NCBI RefSeq assembly: GCF_000194155.1
Contig: NZ_GL877882.1
Coordinates: 258,233-322,232 of the forward strand
Reading direction: 5' to 3'
Source: Saccharopolyspora spinosa NRRL 18395
Lineage (GTDB): Bacteria; Actinomycetota; Actinomycetes; Mycobacteriales; Pseudonocardiaceae
DNA length: 64,000 nucleotides
This document shows, piece after piece, positions 51,152-59,952 of the stretch. The notes beneath the pieces are model-generated. The model worked only from the letters and a program-made list of their open reading frames with translations, ran no database searches and was not told the DNA's origin. The position numbers and the translations under genes were made by a program. The first letter of the stretch is position 1, and each line of letters starts with the position of its first letter.

Positions 51152-52462
51152 ATGGGGAGCTCGACCCAGCCAGCCGCCGCCGATCCGCCTGCCGCGCGGC
51201 GGCACGCGACGACCGCGCGGCTGGCCGTCAATGGCGGTGTCCCGGTCCGCGCGCGGGACCGGCGGTGGCCGGCATGGCCCGTTCCGGGGCCGGAAGCGGC
51301 CGACCTGCTCGCCGCCGTGCTTCGCGGCGACCGGTGGGCGATCACCAGCCCGGCGGGCACCGCGCTGTTCGAGCGTCGCTTCGCGCGGGAGTTCGCCGAG
51401 TATGTGCGGGTCCGGCACTGCGTCCCCGTCGACCACGGGTCCAGCGCGCTGGTCGTCGCCCTGGAGGCCCTGGGGCTCGATCACGGCGACCTGGTGCTGG
51501 TGCCCAGCCTGACCTGGGTGGCATCGGCGAGCGCGGTGCTGCGGGCCGGTCTTGTCCCGGTGCTGATGGACGTCGACCCGGCCACGGGCTGCGTGTCGCC
51601 GGAGCACCTCGACTTCCAGACCGGTGCGCGTGCGGTGCTCGCCGTGCACTGGGCCTGCGTCATGGCCGATATCCCCGCCATCAGTGCTGCCGCCGCCGAG
51701 CACGGAGCGGTCGTCGTGGAGGACGCGGCCCAGGCACACGGCGCCGAATGGCTCGGCAAGCCGGCCGGTTCGCTGGCCCTGGCGGGATGTTTCAGCATGC
51801 AGCAGTCCAAAGTGCTCACCGCAGGCGAAGGGGGCGCGGTGGTGACCGATGACGACAGGCTCGCCGCTCGGCTGGAGGAGCTGCGCGCGGACTCCCGCCG
51901 CTACACCACTGGGGACGCGCCGCAGGGGCTGGAGCTGGAGGAGAGCGCGAGCATGATGGGCGCCAACTTCTGTCTCAGCGAGTTCGGGGCCGCCCTGCTG
52001 TGCGGGCAGCTCGCGGTGCTGGACGAACAGCACGACGTGCGCAACCGGAACTATGAGGTCCTCAGTGGACTGCTCGACGGTGTTCCCGGCGTCCGGCTGC
52101 TCCGTCACCGGGCCGAGCAGAACCGCCTCTCGATCTACGAGCTGCCGATCATCTTCGACCCACTCCCGGATTGCATGACCAACGCAGAGGTGGCCGATGC
52201 GCTGACCGCCGAGCTGGCCGTCCGGTTCTACCCGCCGAGAGAACCGCTTAGCCGCAGCAGATTGCTGCGGCCGTGGACCAAGCCGACGCTTCGGCCGCTG
52301 GCCGAGCGCTTCGTCGACGAGCAGCGCGGCAGGCGGTACCCGAACGCCGAGTACCTGGTGCGTCACGCCGTACTCACCCATCACTCGGCCCTGCTCGGGA
52401 CCGAGCGAGACGTTGCCGACATCGCCGAGGCGGTCGCCAAGGTGGCGTCCCACCGCCCATGA
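51152..52462 (+). CDS. DegT/DnrJ/EryC1/StrS-family PLP-dependent aminotransferase
   Basis: The ATG at 51152 (GGAAGGC upstream) gives 436 residues. Blocks are VPVDHGSSALVVALEALGLDHGDLVLVPSLTW, VVVEDAAQAHGAEWLGKPAGSLALAGCFSMQQSKVLTAGEGGAVVTDD with the PLP lysine in SMQQSKVLTAGEGG. This TAGEGGAVV context is shared with AHBA synthase and with inosose aminotransferases such as BtrS/StsC, so the acceptor is probably a keto-cyclitol or 3-keto-sugar. It starts a five-gene operon and its stop overlaps the glycosyltransferase start. Confidence 0.9.
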   Translation: MGSSTQPAAADPPAARRHATTARLAVNGGVPVRARDRRWPAWPVPGPEAADLLAAVLRGDRWAITSPAGTALFERRFAREFAEYVRVRHCVPVDHGSSALVVALEALGLDHGDLVLVPSLTWVASASAVLRAGLVPVLMDVDPATGCVSPEHLDFQTGARAVLAVHWACVMADIPAISAAAAEHGAVVVEDAAQAHGAEWLGKPAGSLALAGCFSMQQSKVLTAGEGGAVVTDDDRLAARLEELRADSRRYTTGDAPQGLELEESASMMGANFCLSEFGAALLCGQLAVLDEQHDVRNRNYEVLSGLLDGVPGVRLLRHRAEQNRLSIYELPIIFDPLPDCMTNAEVADALTAELAVRFYPPREPLSRSRLLRPWTKPTLRPLAERFVDEQRGRRYPNAEYLVRHAVLTHHSALLGTERDVADIAEAVAKVASHRP

Positions 52463-53277
52463 GCGCACACCGGCCCACCGAGGCGATCACGGTGATCACA
52501 GTGACCCGGGGTCGTCCCGGGCTGCTGCGCCGTTGTCTGCGGACGGTGCGGCGGCAGGACTTTGCCGGACCGGTGACCCACCTCGTGGTGGTGGACGACG
52601 ACGAGGCGCGGTACGGGCAGCTGGCCGGGGAGACTCCTGCGGGTCCGGCGGCCGGTCCGCGGGCGGTCCGCTGGTATTTCCGGACGCGTACGCGCGAGGA
52701 GGTTTCCGGGCCTCCTGTGTTGTCCCGGATCCGCAACGTCGCCGTGCGGATGGCCGAGACGAAGCTGGTCGGCTTCCTCGACGACGACAACTTGCTGGAG
52801 CCGCACCACCTGTCCAGCCTGCTGCGGTGCATGCGAGCCACCGCCAGCCCCGCTGTGCATTCCCAGTGCCGCCTGGTGAACCAGGACGGAACCCCATACC
52901 TGGATGCGTTGCACCCTTGGATGCGTGACATCGACGGTGCCCGCGCCCGCTACCGGGAGCTGCGCGGGCACCACGTCTACCTGCCGTGGTCGAACCTGCT
53001 GCGTGACCAGGTCGGGTCGCGCGGTGCAGCCGACCGGGTGCAGAACGCCGACACCAGCGAATGGCTGTTCGAGCGGCGGCTCCTGCTGACGGTGCCCTTT
53101 CCCGAGCACTACGACATCGACGACTGGCGCAACGTCGTCGGCGAGGACAACAAGCTGCTGCGGGCGTTGGTGGACGCGGAGGTTCCCATGATCAGCACAC
53201 ACATGCCAACGCTGCTCTACACACTGGGCGGCTTCTCCAACGGCTTCCGCCCCGGCGCCGCCGAGGGGGACTGGTGA
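52459..53277 (+). CDS. Family 2 glycosyltransferase
   Basis: The 272-residue protein has the GT-A start ITVITVTRGRPGLLRRCLRTV, and KLVGFLDDDNLLEPHHLSSLLRCM with the DDD metal motif, then a long C-terminal part with FPEHYDIDDWRNVVGEDNKLL. It would transfer a sugar from a nucleotide-sugar donor. Its ATG overlaps the aminotransferase stop and its stop overlaps the next GTG, so it belongs to the same tailoring operon. Confidence 0.86.
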   Translation: MSAHRPTEAITVITVTRGRPGLLRRCLRTVRRQDFAGPVTHLVVVDDDEARYGQLAGETPAGPAAGPRAVRWYFRTRTREEVSGPPVLSRIRNVAVRMAETKLVGFLDDDNLLEPHHLSSLLRCMRATASPAVHSQCRLVNQDGTPYLDALHPWMRDIDGARARYRELRGHHVYLPWSNLLRDQVGSRGAADRVQNADTSEWLFERRLLLTVPFPEHYDIDDWRNVVGEDNKLLRALVDAEVPMISTHMPTLLYTLGGFSNGFRPGAAEGDW

Positions 53278-54131
53278 CGGGCGCCGCGACCCGGGGATCG
53301 GTCGCGGAGGCGGAGGCCGCCGACGCCGTCGCCTGGCTCTCGGCGCACCTGACGCCGATCCGGGTGCTCGAAGCCGGGGCGCGCGAGCTCCCCCCGGCCT
53401 GGCGGCCGCTCGACGGCCTGGTGGAGACGGTCGTCTGCGACCCGCTCGTTGTGAACCCCACGGCGGGCGCCGGCCTGCTGACCGCCGCCCTGTCCGTGCA
53501 TGGCGGGGCGGAGGAACTGAACGTCACCCGGGACCCGGCGCGGTCCTCACTGCTCGAGCCGAACCACGCCGTGCTGGCCCGCCACGGCGGCGCGGCCGAC
53601 TTCGAGGTGCGCGAACGACGTGCCGTGCCGTCGGCGACACTCAGCGGGCTTGCGGGGGAACGCGGCCCGTTCGACGTGCTGCGCCTGACCACCCGGGGCA
53701 CGGAATATTCGGTGCTCAGCTCGGCGGTGGACGTGGTGCCGGGAGCCGTGTGCATCGACGTGGTGGGAGGGCTGATCGACAACTACGTCGGCCAGTACCC
53801 CCTCGGGGTGGTCGCCGCGCTGCTGCACGGGCTCGGCTACTCGCTGGTCGACCTGGACACCTGGTCGCGGCCGCACCGGACGTGGGGGCCGGCCGTGCGG
53901 CACGCGCCGGTGGAGTACCGGGGGCTGTGGCTCAAGGACGACCTGGTGCACGGCGCGGATGAGACCGGATTCCACCAGGCCGTCAAGCTCCTCGTGCTGA
54001 GCAAGTTCCTGGGATATCACGCTTTTGGCCACCGGCTGGCCGTGGCGCTCGGTCAGCGTGGGCTGCTCCGGCACGGACCCGCCAGGACGCTGGCCAAGGC
54101 GGGCTTCTGGAAGTTGGCCTGGTCAATCTGA
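53274..54131 (+). CDS. FkbM-like SAM-dependent methyltransferase (tentative)
   Basis: The 285-residue protein has IRVLEAGARELP near the N-terminus, a weak glycine motif, and FDVLRLTTRGTEYSVLSSAVDVVPGAVCIDVVGG, which resembles the D-LKLDxEGxE block of FkbM methyltransferases. Several expected residues differ, so it could be inactive or act on another substrate. The GTG start overlaps the glycosyltransferase stop. An O-methylation of the sugar or cyclitol would fit the context. Confidence 0.6.
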   Translation: MTGAATRGSVAEAEAADAVAWLSAHLTPIRVLEAGARELPPAWRPLDGLVETVVCDPLVVNPTAGAGLLTAALSVHGGAEELNVTRDPARSSLLEPNHAVLARHGGAADFEVRERRAVPSATLSGLAGERGPFDVLRLTTRGTEYSVLSSAVDVVPGAVCIDVVGGLIDNYVGQYPLGVVAALLHGLGYSLVDLDTWSRPHRTWGPAVRHAPVEYRGLWLKDDLVHGADETGFHQAVKLLVLSKFLGYHAFGHRLAVALGQRGLLRHGPARTLAKAGFWKLAWSI

Positions 54132-54145
54132 GATTGGAGTCGGAA

Positions 54146-55486
54146 ATGAAGCAGCTGAAAGCATCCGCGGGACAGGCCGTCTACCACGATTTCATCGTCG
54201 CCGACACGACCTCGGTCCCAGCGAAGCGGCTGTTCAACGCTTTCACCGCCGACGGTCGACTGAATCGCGGCAAGGTGGAGCGGGCCGTCCGATGCGCCAT
54301 CGCGACCCACGAGGCGTTGCGTACGTCGCTGGAGGTCATCGACGGCGAGCTGCACCAGGTCGTCCGGGAGCCCTCGGAGATCACCGAGGCTCCGCTGAGC
54401 GAGGCCGACTGGGACGGCTCGCCGGGCGGCGTCGCCGAGGTGATCCGCAGCCTGGACGACCGGTGGGCCGTTCCCCGGCAACTGTCCATGCACGTCGTGC
54501 TGGGGCAGGCGAGCGACGGCAGGACTCTCGTCGCCTGCGTGCTCGACCATGCCTGCTGCGACGGGATGTCCGCGGAGATCGTCGCCGACCTGATCCGCGC
54601 CGAGTACAACCGGCCTGGCGAGGGGGTGCCGCCGGGACCGGTGGTGCAATTCTCGGACTATTTCCCGCCTATGCTCGAAGACGGGATGCAGGTCTATGAC
54701 GAGTGGCTCCGGGTGGCTCGCGGCACGGCGCCAGCCCTGCCGGACTGGATGCTCGACCGGAAGCGAGTCAGCGGCCTGGCCTGGACCAGGGAGATCGCCG
54801 TGCCGCTGTCGGAGGAGACCAACCGCCGGCTTACCGCGCTGGCGGCCGAATACGTGTGCACCCCGTATGAGTTGATGGCGATCGGGGTAGGCCTCTATTT
54901 CCGCCGTGAGGACGCCGGACCGACCCGGGTGGCCGTCACGCACAACGGCCGCCACCGCCGCCACGGATTCGATGTCGTAGGACTGCTGCGTAGCCAGGTA
55001 CTGGACGTGGCGTCCTGCAGGGGATATCCCGACGTGCGTTCGTTCCTGCTCGGACGGCGCGACGAACTGCGCAGGGCGGTGGGGCTGTTGGGCAGGCTGC
55101 CGGTCGAGGAGATCTGCCTGCGCGCAGGGCTGGGTACTGGCTGGCGAGCGGGGATTCCCGGACTCTGGGAGGTCGAGCTGAGCGGCATGCACGTGGCCCC
55201 GCCGCCCGAGCCGATGGGCGGTCATGCCGTTGAGCAGGTGCCCAAATTCCTCGAGGACGCCTACTGTGAGAACGGCGGCACGACGTTCCTGCTCAACCTG
55301 TTCCTGTCGCCAGGGCAGATCGAGGCGACCCTGCGTTACGTCGAGCCACCGGTGTCCACCGACCTTGCCAAGCGGGTAGCCACCGATCTGGAAGTGGTCG
55401 TAGAGTTCCTCGCCGCCGACCCGGACCGGTCGCTCGACGGGGCGCCGGCGTTCTCCGCCGCCGCCCGCGAATTCACGGACTGCTGA
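54146..55486 (+). CDS. Free-standing NRPS condensation-domain protein
   Basis: The ATG at 54146 gives 446 residues, the size of one condensation domain. VACVLDHACCDGMSAEIVADLIRAEY carries the HHxxxDG motif as D134-H135-ACC-D139-G140: the second histidine, which is catalytic, is kept, while the first is Asp. Such single domains join a carrier-bound acyl group to a free amine or alcohol. In this cluster it is a good candidate for attaching the acyl unit made by 59953-62676 to the amino sugar. Its 3' end overlaps the convergent regulator gene by 151 bp. Confidence 0.82.
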   Translation: MKQLKASAGQAVYHDFIVADTTSVPAKRLFNAFTADGRLNRGKVERAVRCAIATHEALRTSLEVIDGELHQVVREPSEITEAPLSEADWDGSPGGVAEVIRSLDDRWAVPRQLSMHVVLGQASDGRTLVACVLDHACCDGMSAEIVADLIRAEYNRPGEGVPPGPVVQFSDYFPPMLEDGMQVYDEWLRVARGTAPALPDWMLDRKRVSGLAWTREIAVPLSEETNRRLTALAAEYVCTPYELMAIGVGLYFRREDAGPTRVAVTHNGRHRRHGFDVVGLLRSQVLDVASCRGYPDVRSFLLGRRDELRRAVGLLGRLPVEEICLRAGLGTGWRAGIPGLWEVELSGMHVAPPPEPMGGHAVEQVPKFLEDAYCENGGTTFLLNLFLSPGQIEATLRYVEPPVSTDLAKRVATDLEVVVEFLAADPDRSLDGAPAFSAAAREFTDC

Positions 55487-56547
55487 GCGAATCTCACGGC
55501 TTCCGTCCGCTGCTCCGGAATCTGGTTCACCCTGGCGAGGTCTTCGGCGAGCGAGCGCCAGATCTCGGAGTACCCGTGGAACAGCTCGGAGAGTATCCCG
55601 ACGCAGTGTGTCGGGACGGTGGCGAGAATGCGCTGCCGTTCCTGGGTAGCGGTGGCGCAGACGCCCAGTAGCCGGAGGATGTCGCGGCCGGACTTGTTGA
55701 AACGCAAGGACGGGTCGCGGCGTAGTTTCTCCAGCATCGTCATCAGTTCGGCCAGTGACGCCGGGTTCTCGTGGATGCCTGGCGTCGGGGACGCGGTGTC
55801 CGGCGGGGCGGGCGCCGATTTCATGCCTGCCACGCGCTGCCGCTCGGGCACCGGATCTAGCCCGCGCTGCAGGCGGTCCCGGACGTCGGCCGCCGTCGCG
55901 GGCGAAATGCCTGCCACCGCGGCGATATGCCGCAGCGGCGCGTACGGATCCTCCTTGATCAATTCGCTGGCGTGTAGTCGGCCGCTGGCGCAGTTGAGCG
56001 GTCTGGCCCGGCCGTCTCGGCCGATCCTGGCCGGTGATTCCGCGGCGCCCGCGGAGTTGCGGCGGCGCAGCGCGGCGACGGTGCCTGCGGATATCCCGGC
56101 GAGTGCGGCGACGGCGCGGTCCGACCAGAGCGGCCGGGTGGCGAGGATGTGGGTGGCCGCCGTGGTCCGGTCGGCCAGCGACAGCGGCAGGCCGTTGGTG
56201 GTGTTGACCGAAACCGCGAGTAAGAACGCCTCCTCTTCGGTGCCGTCGAAGAACTGCGCCAGGATCTGGTCGCGCCCGCGGGCGAGTTCGGCGTGTACGC
56301 GATGCAGGCCGTCCACCACCTGCATCGTGCTGCGGTGCACTATGATCGGGGGTAGTGCCGATTCCACTTCGGTGAGGATCTGGATGTGTTCCTCGTTCTC
56401 CCCCTCCGAACGCGGGGAGAACGCCAGCTTCAGCGATCCGATCGCCAGCGAAAGTACCGGGGATGCCTGTATTTCTTGGGCCCGGAGGGCGATCAGGCGG
56501 TCGGGCGTTTCCACACCGTGGACGTCGGTTCGGTTCTCTGTATACAT
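55336..56547 (-). CDS. StrR-type (ParB-like) pathway-specific activator
   Basis: The ATG at 56547 (GTCCGGAGAGTG upstream) gives 403 residues; a longer upstream frame is not supported. The N-terminal ParB-like part (LPPIIVHRSTMQVVDGLHRVHAELARG) is followed by a helix-turn-helix (WSDRAVAALAGISAGTVAALRRR) and RIGRDGRARPLN, a hallmark of StrR/NovG/Bbr activators. It most likely binds the GTTCAACTG-type sites of this cluster. The last 50 residues are antisense to the condensation gene and may be an extended tail after loss of the original stop. Confidence 0.88.
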   Translation of the reverse strand: MYTENRTDVHGVETPDRLIALRAQEIQASPVLSLAIGSLKLAFSPRSEGENEEHIQILTEVESALPPIIVHRSTMQVVDGLHRVHAELARGRDQILAQFFDGTEEEAFLLAVSVNTTNGLPLSLADRTTAATHILATRPLWSDRAVAALAGISAGTVAALRRRNSAGAAESPARIGRDGRARPLNCASGRLHASELIKEDPYAPLRHIAAVAGISPATAADVRDRLQRGLDPVPERQRVAGMKSAPAPPDTASPTPGIHENPASLAELMTMLEKLRRDPSLRFNKSGRDILRLLGVCATATQERQRILATVPTHCVGILSELFHGYSEIWRSLAEDLARVNQIPEQRTEAVRFAQQSVNSRAAAENAGAPSSDRSGSAARNSTTTSRSVATRLARSVDTGGST

Positions 56548-57267
56548 CTGCACTCTCCGGACATCGATGCGTATTCGGAGTAACGATGTGATTGCATGGC
56601 TGGGATACCTTGTGTTCAGTGCTGTCCCGCGCGGCCGGCTGAGTACTGGTGCTGACGACGCGCTTGCTGTTCCGGCGTGGAGCGGGTATGTGTCGACACG
56701 CCGATCGATGCGGTCGCCGGCGCAGTGTTGGAGCGGATTCCGAGTCCCGGTACCGTTCACCGAAATGCCTTTGTCTGTCGGTCATTACCGCAAGCAAAAT
56801 CACTATAGGCAGGCGGGTTCCGGTGGTCCAGTCCATCTTGGGCGTCGAGCGCGGTCCGTTGGTCGCGCATGGCTGCCGGGTGGTAGGAAGACTTGTGCGA
56901 TAAGGAAACGGGTTCGGGGAGGGGCGGGAACCTTGGGCGGCCGGCACATTCAGATCGCCCCCGACGCGTTCCGCGGGTCGCGCCGAGGTTTTGGCGCGAC
57001 CGGGATTTCCCGCGGTTCCGGTCGGGCGGAGGGCCGCGCGATCGGTAGCGCAGATAAGCCAGCCGATAATCCCGCTTTTGGCGGTTGTTGAATCTGCATA
57101 GCCGCCGTCCGCCAGGCGAGATCACCTCCGGACCTGTTCCAGGCCCACGTCGCCGCGACGGGTTTTCGCCGCTGTCGCGGCTGGGCACCGACCTACCCGG
57201 GCAGGCACCGGCGCGCGACGCCGTGCGGGTGCCTGCCCCGCTGGAACGACCGGAGGGCTTTGCGACG
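56548..57267. other. Divergent intergenic region
   Basis: About 720 bp between the StrR-type gene (-) and the asparagine synthetase gene (+) contain no gene that I can support and no copy of the GTTCAACTG dyad. It should hold the promoters of both units. Confidence 0.6.
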
Positions 57268-59094
57268 ATGTGCGGAATCACAGGCTGGGTGGACTGGAGC
57301 CGGGACCTGCGTGGCGACCGACGGGTGGTCGAGGACATGACGGCGACCCTCGCCCCGCGCGGCCCCGATGCGCGCGAGGTGTATGCGGCCGGCTCCGCGC
57401 TGCTCGGACACAGCAGGCTCGCGGTCATCGACCTCGCGGGCGGGCGGCAGCCGATGACCCGGGGCGCCGTGCCCGGCGAACAGGTGGTCATGACCTTCAG
57501 CGGGGAGATCTACAACTTCCAGGAGCTGCGCGTCCAGCTACGCACGCACGGGCATGCGTTCGTCACCCGGTCGGACACGGAGGTCCTGCTCGCCGCCTAC
57601 CAGCAATGGGGAACCGGGCTCGTCGACCGGCTCAACGGCATGTACGCGTTCGCCATCTGGGACCAGCGGACCCGCGAACTCCTCCTCGTCCGGGACCGGC
57701 TGGGCATAAAGCCGCTGTACTACGCCCAAGTGGGTGGCGGGTTCGTGTTCGGGTCTGAGCCGAAGGCGCTGCTGGCCCACCCGGATGTCGCCGCAGAGGT
57801 GGACGCCGAGGGGATCGCCGAGCTGATGGCCGTGCCCAGGGCGCGCACGCCCGGGACGGCGGTCTACCGGGGGATGCGCGAGCTCGAACCCGGTTGTCTG
57901 CTCGTCGCGGGAGAACGGCACGTTTGCCGGCGGCGGTACTGGGCGCTCGAGGCCCGGCCGCACACCGAGGACTTCGCCGCGACGGCCGCGCGCGTGCGCT
58001 CGCTGCTGGAGGACATCGTCGAGCGGCAGGTGGTGGCCGACGTGCCGGTCGGCACCCTGCTCTCCGGCGGCATCGATTCCAGCGCCGTCACCGCGCTCGC
58101 CACCCGGCGGCTGGGCGGGGACCTGGCGAGCTACTCGGTGCGGCCGTCCGGCCACGGCGGGGCGGCCGACTCGTGGCGGCCCAGTCAGGACGACCCGTAC
58201 GCCCGGCTGGTCGCCGAGAAACTGGGAATCCGCTGCATCGCCGTCGATGTGAGCGCCGAGGACCTGGTCGAAGGCCTCGACCGCGGGCTGGGCGCCCGCG
58301 ACCTGCCCGGTTGGGGCGACCTCGACACGTCCATGCTGCTGATGTTCGGCGCGGTCCGGAAGGACTGCACGGTCGCGCTGTCCGGGGAGAGCGCCGACGA
58401 GGTCTTCGGTGGCTACACCTGGCAGCTCGACGACGACTTCATCGGCCACGGCTCTTTCCCCTGGATGTACGCGCGACCGCAGCCGGCGATTCTGCTCCGC
58501 GAGGAGGTGCGCCGCGTGGTCGAGCCCGAGCGCTACGAGGCCGACCGGTATCACGAGGCGCTGGCGGAAGTTTCCGTGCTACCCGGTGAGGACGCCGCCA
58601 GGCGGCGGCAGCGAGAGGTGTTCCACCTGGGGCTGACTCGCTGGCTCGGCGCGCTCCTGGACCGCAAGGACCGGATGAGCATGGCAGTCGGGCTGGAGGT
58701 GCGCGTGCCCTTCGCCGACCACCGCCTCGCCGAGTACCTGTACAACGTGCCGCGGCACATCTGGACGCATCGGGGCATTCCCAAGGCGCTGCTTCGCCGC
58801 GCCAGTACCGATCTGCTGCCCGACGAGGTGGTCAACCGCGCCAAGAGCGCCTATCCGGTGAGCCGGGATCCGGCCTACGTCGAGCAACTGCGTTCGCTGG
58901 TGCTCGACTTGGTCGCCGAGCCCGACGCCCCGGTGTTCCAGCTCGTGGACCGGCAGCGGGTCCGGGCGTCGGTCGCGGCGGGCGCGGTCGACCTGCCCGG
59001 CCCGATCACCGCGGCCAGCCCGGCGGTGAGCCTGGCGCACTTGCTGCTGCTGAACAGGTGGCTGGAGGCCTACCGCGTCCGTGTCGTCGCGTGA
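57268..59094 (+). CDS. asnB: Asparagine synthetase (glutamine-hydrolysing)-family amidotransferase
   Basis: The ATG at 57268 is fixed by the mature N-terminus MCGITGWVDW, where Cys2 is the glutaminase nucleophile, and by GGAGGG upstream. The 608-residue protein has the class II glutaminase domain (GDTEVLLAAY-type blocks, FAIWDQRTRELLLVRDRLGIKPLYY) and the synthetase domain with the PP-loop LLSGGIDSSAVTAL and VALSGESADEVFGGY. In metabolite clusters such enzymes form amides on precursors or products as well as asparagine. Alone in a rightward unit, convergent with an esterase gene. Confidence 0.9.
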   Translation: MCGITGWVDWSRDLRGDRRVVEDMTATLAPRGPDAREVYAAGSALLGHSRLAVIDLAGGRQPMTRGAVPGEQVVMTFSGEIYNFQELRVQLRTHGHAFVTRSDTEVLLAAYQQWGTGLVDRLNGMYAFAIWDQRTRELLLVRDRLGIKPLYYAQVGGGFVFGSEPKALLAHPDVAAEVDAEGIAELMAVPRARTPGTAVYRGMRELEPGCLLVAGERHVCRRRYWALEARPHTEDFAATAARVRSLLEDIVERQVVADVPVGTLLSGGIDSSAVTALATRRLGGDLASYSVRPSGHGGAADSWRPSQDDPYARLVAEKLGIRCIAVDVSAEDLVEGLDRGLGARDLPGWGDLDTSMLLMFGAVRKDCTVALSGESADEVFGGYTWQLDDDFIGHGSFPWMYARPQPAILLREEVRRVVEPERYEADRYHEALAEVSVLPGEDAARRRQREVFHLGLTRWLGALLDRKDRMSMAVGLEVRVPFADHRLAEYLYNVPRHIWTHRGIPKALLRRASTDLLPDEVVNRAKSAYPVSRDPAYVEQLRSLVLDLVAEPDAPVFQLVDRQRVRASVAAGAVDLPGPITAASPAVSLAHLLLLNRWLEAYRVRVVA

Positions 59095-59100
59095 CCGGCG

Positions 59101-59130
59101 TGTTCAACTGCCCGAATCGGCAGTTGAACA
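59101..59130. promoter_or_regulatory. StrR-type dyad 2, also a terminator-like hairpin
   Basis: TGTTCAACTGCC-N6-GGCAGTTGAACA is a perfect 12-bp inverted repeat that contains the same 9-bp arms as sites 51021 and 62749. Here it lies between two convergent genes, 6 bp after the asnB stop, where a terminator rather than an operator would be expected. Both roles are possible. Confidence 0.65.
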
Positions 59131-59136
59131 CCCGGG

Positions 59137-59928
59137 TTACGCCAGGTGTGCGCGCACGAAGCCGAGCAGGTGCTCGGCTCCCGCATCCACGAAACGCCAG
59201 TCGTGCCCGCCGGGCCGTTCGCGATACTCGTGCGGGACGCCGTGGGTAAGCAGCTCTTCCCGCATGGCCCGGTTCATGGCGATCATCCGCTCGAAGTCGC
59301 CGAGACCGACGTCTAGGTAGACCGCGAGGGGCGCGGTGCGGTCGCGCTCCACCAGTAGGTTCCGGGGGTCGTAGCGCCTGCGCACCCGGCTTCCCGGTGG
59401 CCCCCACACCCGTTCGTGGTCCCGCTCGGTCGGCATCATCAGACCGCGGTCTCCCCGGTGCCGGTGGTAAGGATCGCCCACGCGCCGAGCGGCCCCGAAC
59501 GCGCCGCTGTTGCTGCCGGCGACGGAGAACACATCGCTGTGACGCAGGGTCTGGAACACGGCGGCGGCGCCGCCCATTGAAAATCCCGCGACCGCCCGCC
59601 CGGTGCGATCGGCGACGGTGTTGAATCTCGCATCGACCCGGAGGACCACCTCGCCCACGAGATAGTCCTCGTACCGGCGGCCCCGGTCGTCGTTGATGAA
59701 CCACGCCCGGCCCGATTCGGGCAGTACGAGAATCAACCGGTGACGGGCCGCGTGCTCGGCGACCCGCGGGCAGGACAGCCAGGAGTGGCGGTTGCCGCCG
59801 AAGCTGTGCAGCAGATAGACGACCTGGAACGGCCGGCCGGTCCGCGAATAGCCCGGCGGGAGCGCGATCGTCACCGACTTCGGCCTGCCGATCGCAGCGC
59901 TGTGCCACGTCTCGGTTCTGGTCTCCAT
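59137..59928 (-). CDS. Putative esterase (esterase D/antigen 85-like alpha/beta hydrolase)
   Basis: The 263-residue protein has QVVYLLHSFGGNRHSW (oxyanion region), the nucleophile elbow VAGFSMGGAAAVF with the serine, DVGLGDFERM with an acid residue and GGHDWRFVDAGAEHLLGF with the histidine of the triad. No signal peptide is visible, so it acts in the cytoplasm. It could release or trim an acyl or carbamoyl group, or act as an editing thioesterase. The first residue is an ATG at 59928 with GGAG upstream. It follows the adenylation gene in the same leftward unit. Confidence 0.82.
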   Translation of the reverse strand: METRTETWHSAAIGRPKSVTIALPPGYSRTGRPFQVVYLLHSFGGNRHSWLSCPRVAEHAARHRLILVLPESGRAWFINDDRGRRYEDYLVGEVVLRVDARFNTVADRTGRAVAGFSMGGAAAVFQTLRHSDVFSVAGSNSGAFGAARRVGDPYHRHRGDRGLMMPTERDHERVWGPPGSRVRRRYDPRNLLVERDRTAPLAVYLDVGLGDFERMIAMNRAMREELLTHGVPHEYRERPGGHDWRFVDAGAEHLLGFVRAHLA

Positions 59929-59952
59929 CGCCGGCTCCGATCCCCGTGTGCC

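Noticed and set aside
54053..56947. Minus-strand open frame of 964 residues spanning the condensation and regulator genes
   Set aside because: Low-complexity Arg/Pro-rich translation without domain; the region is explained by the plus-strand condensation gene and the StrR-type gene in another frame.
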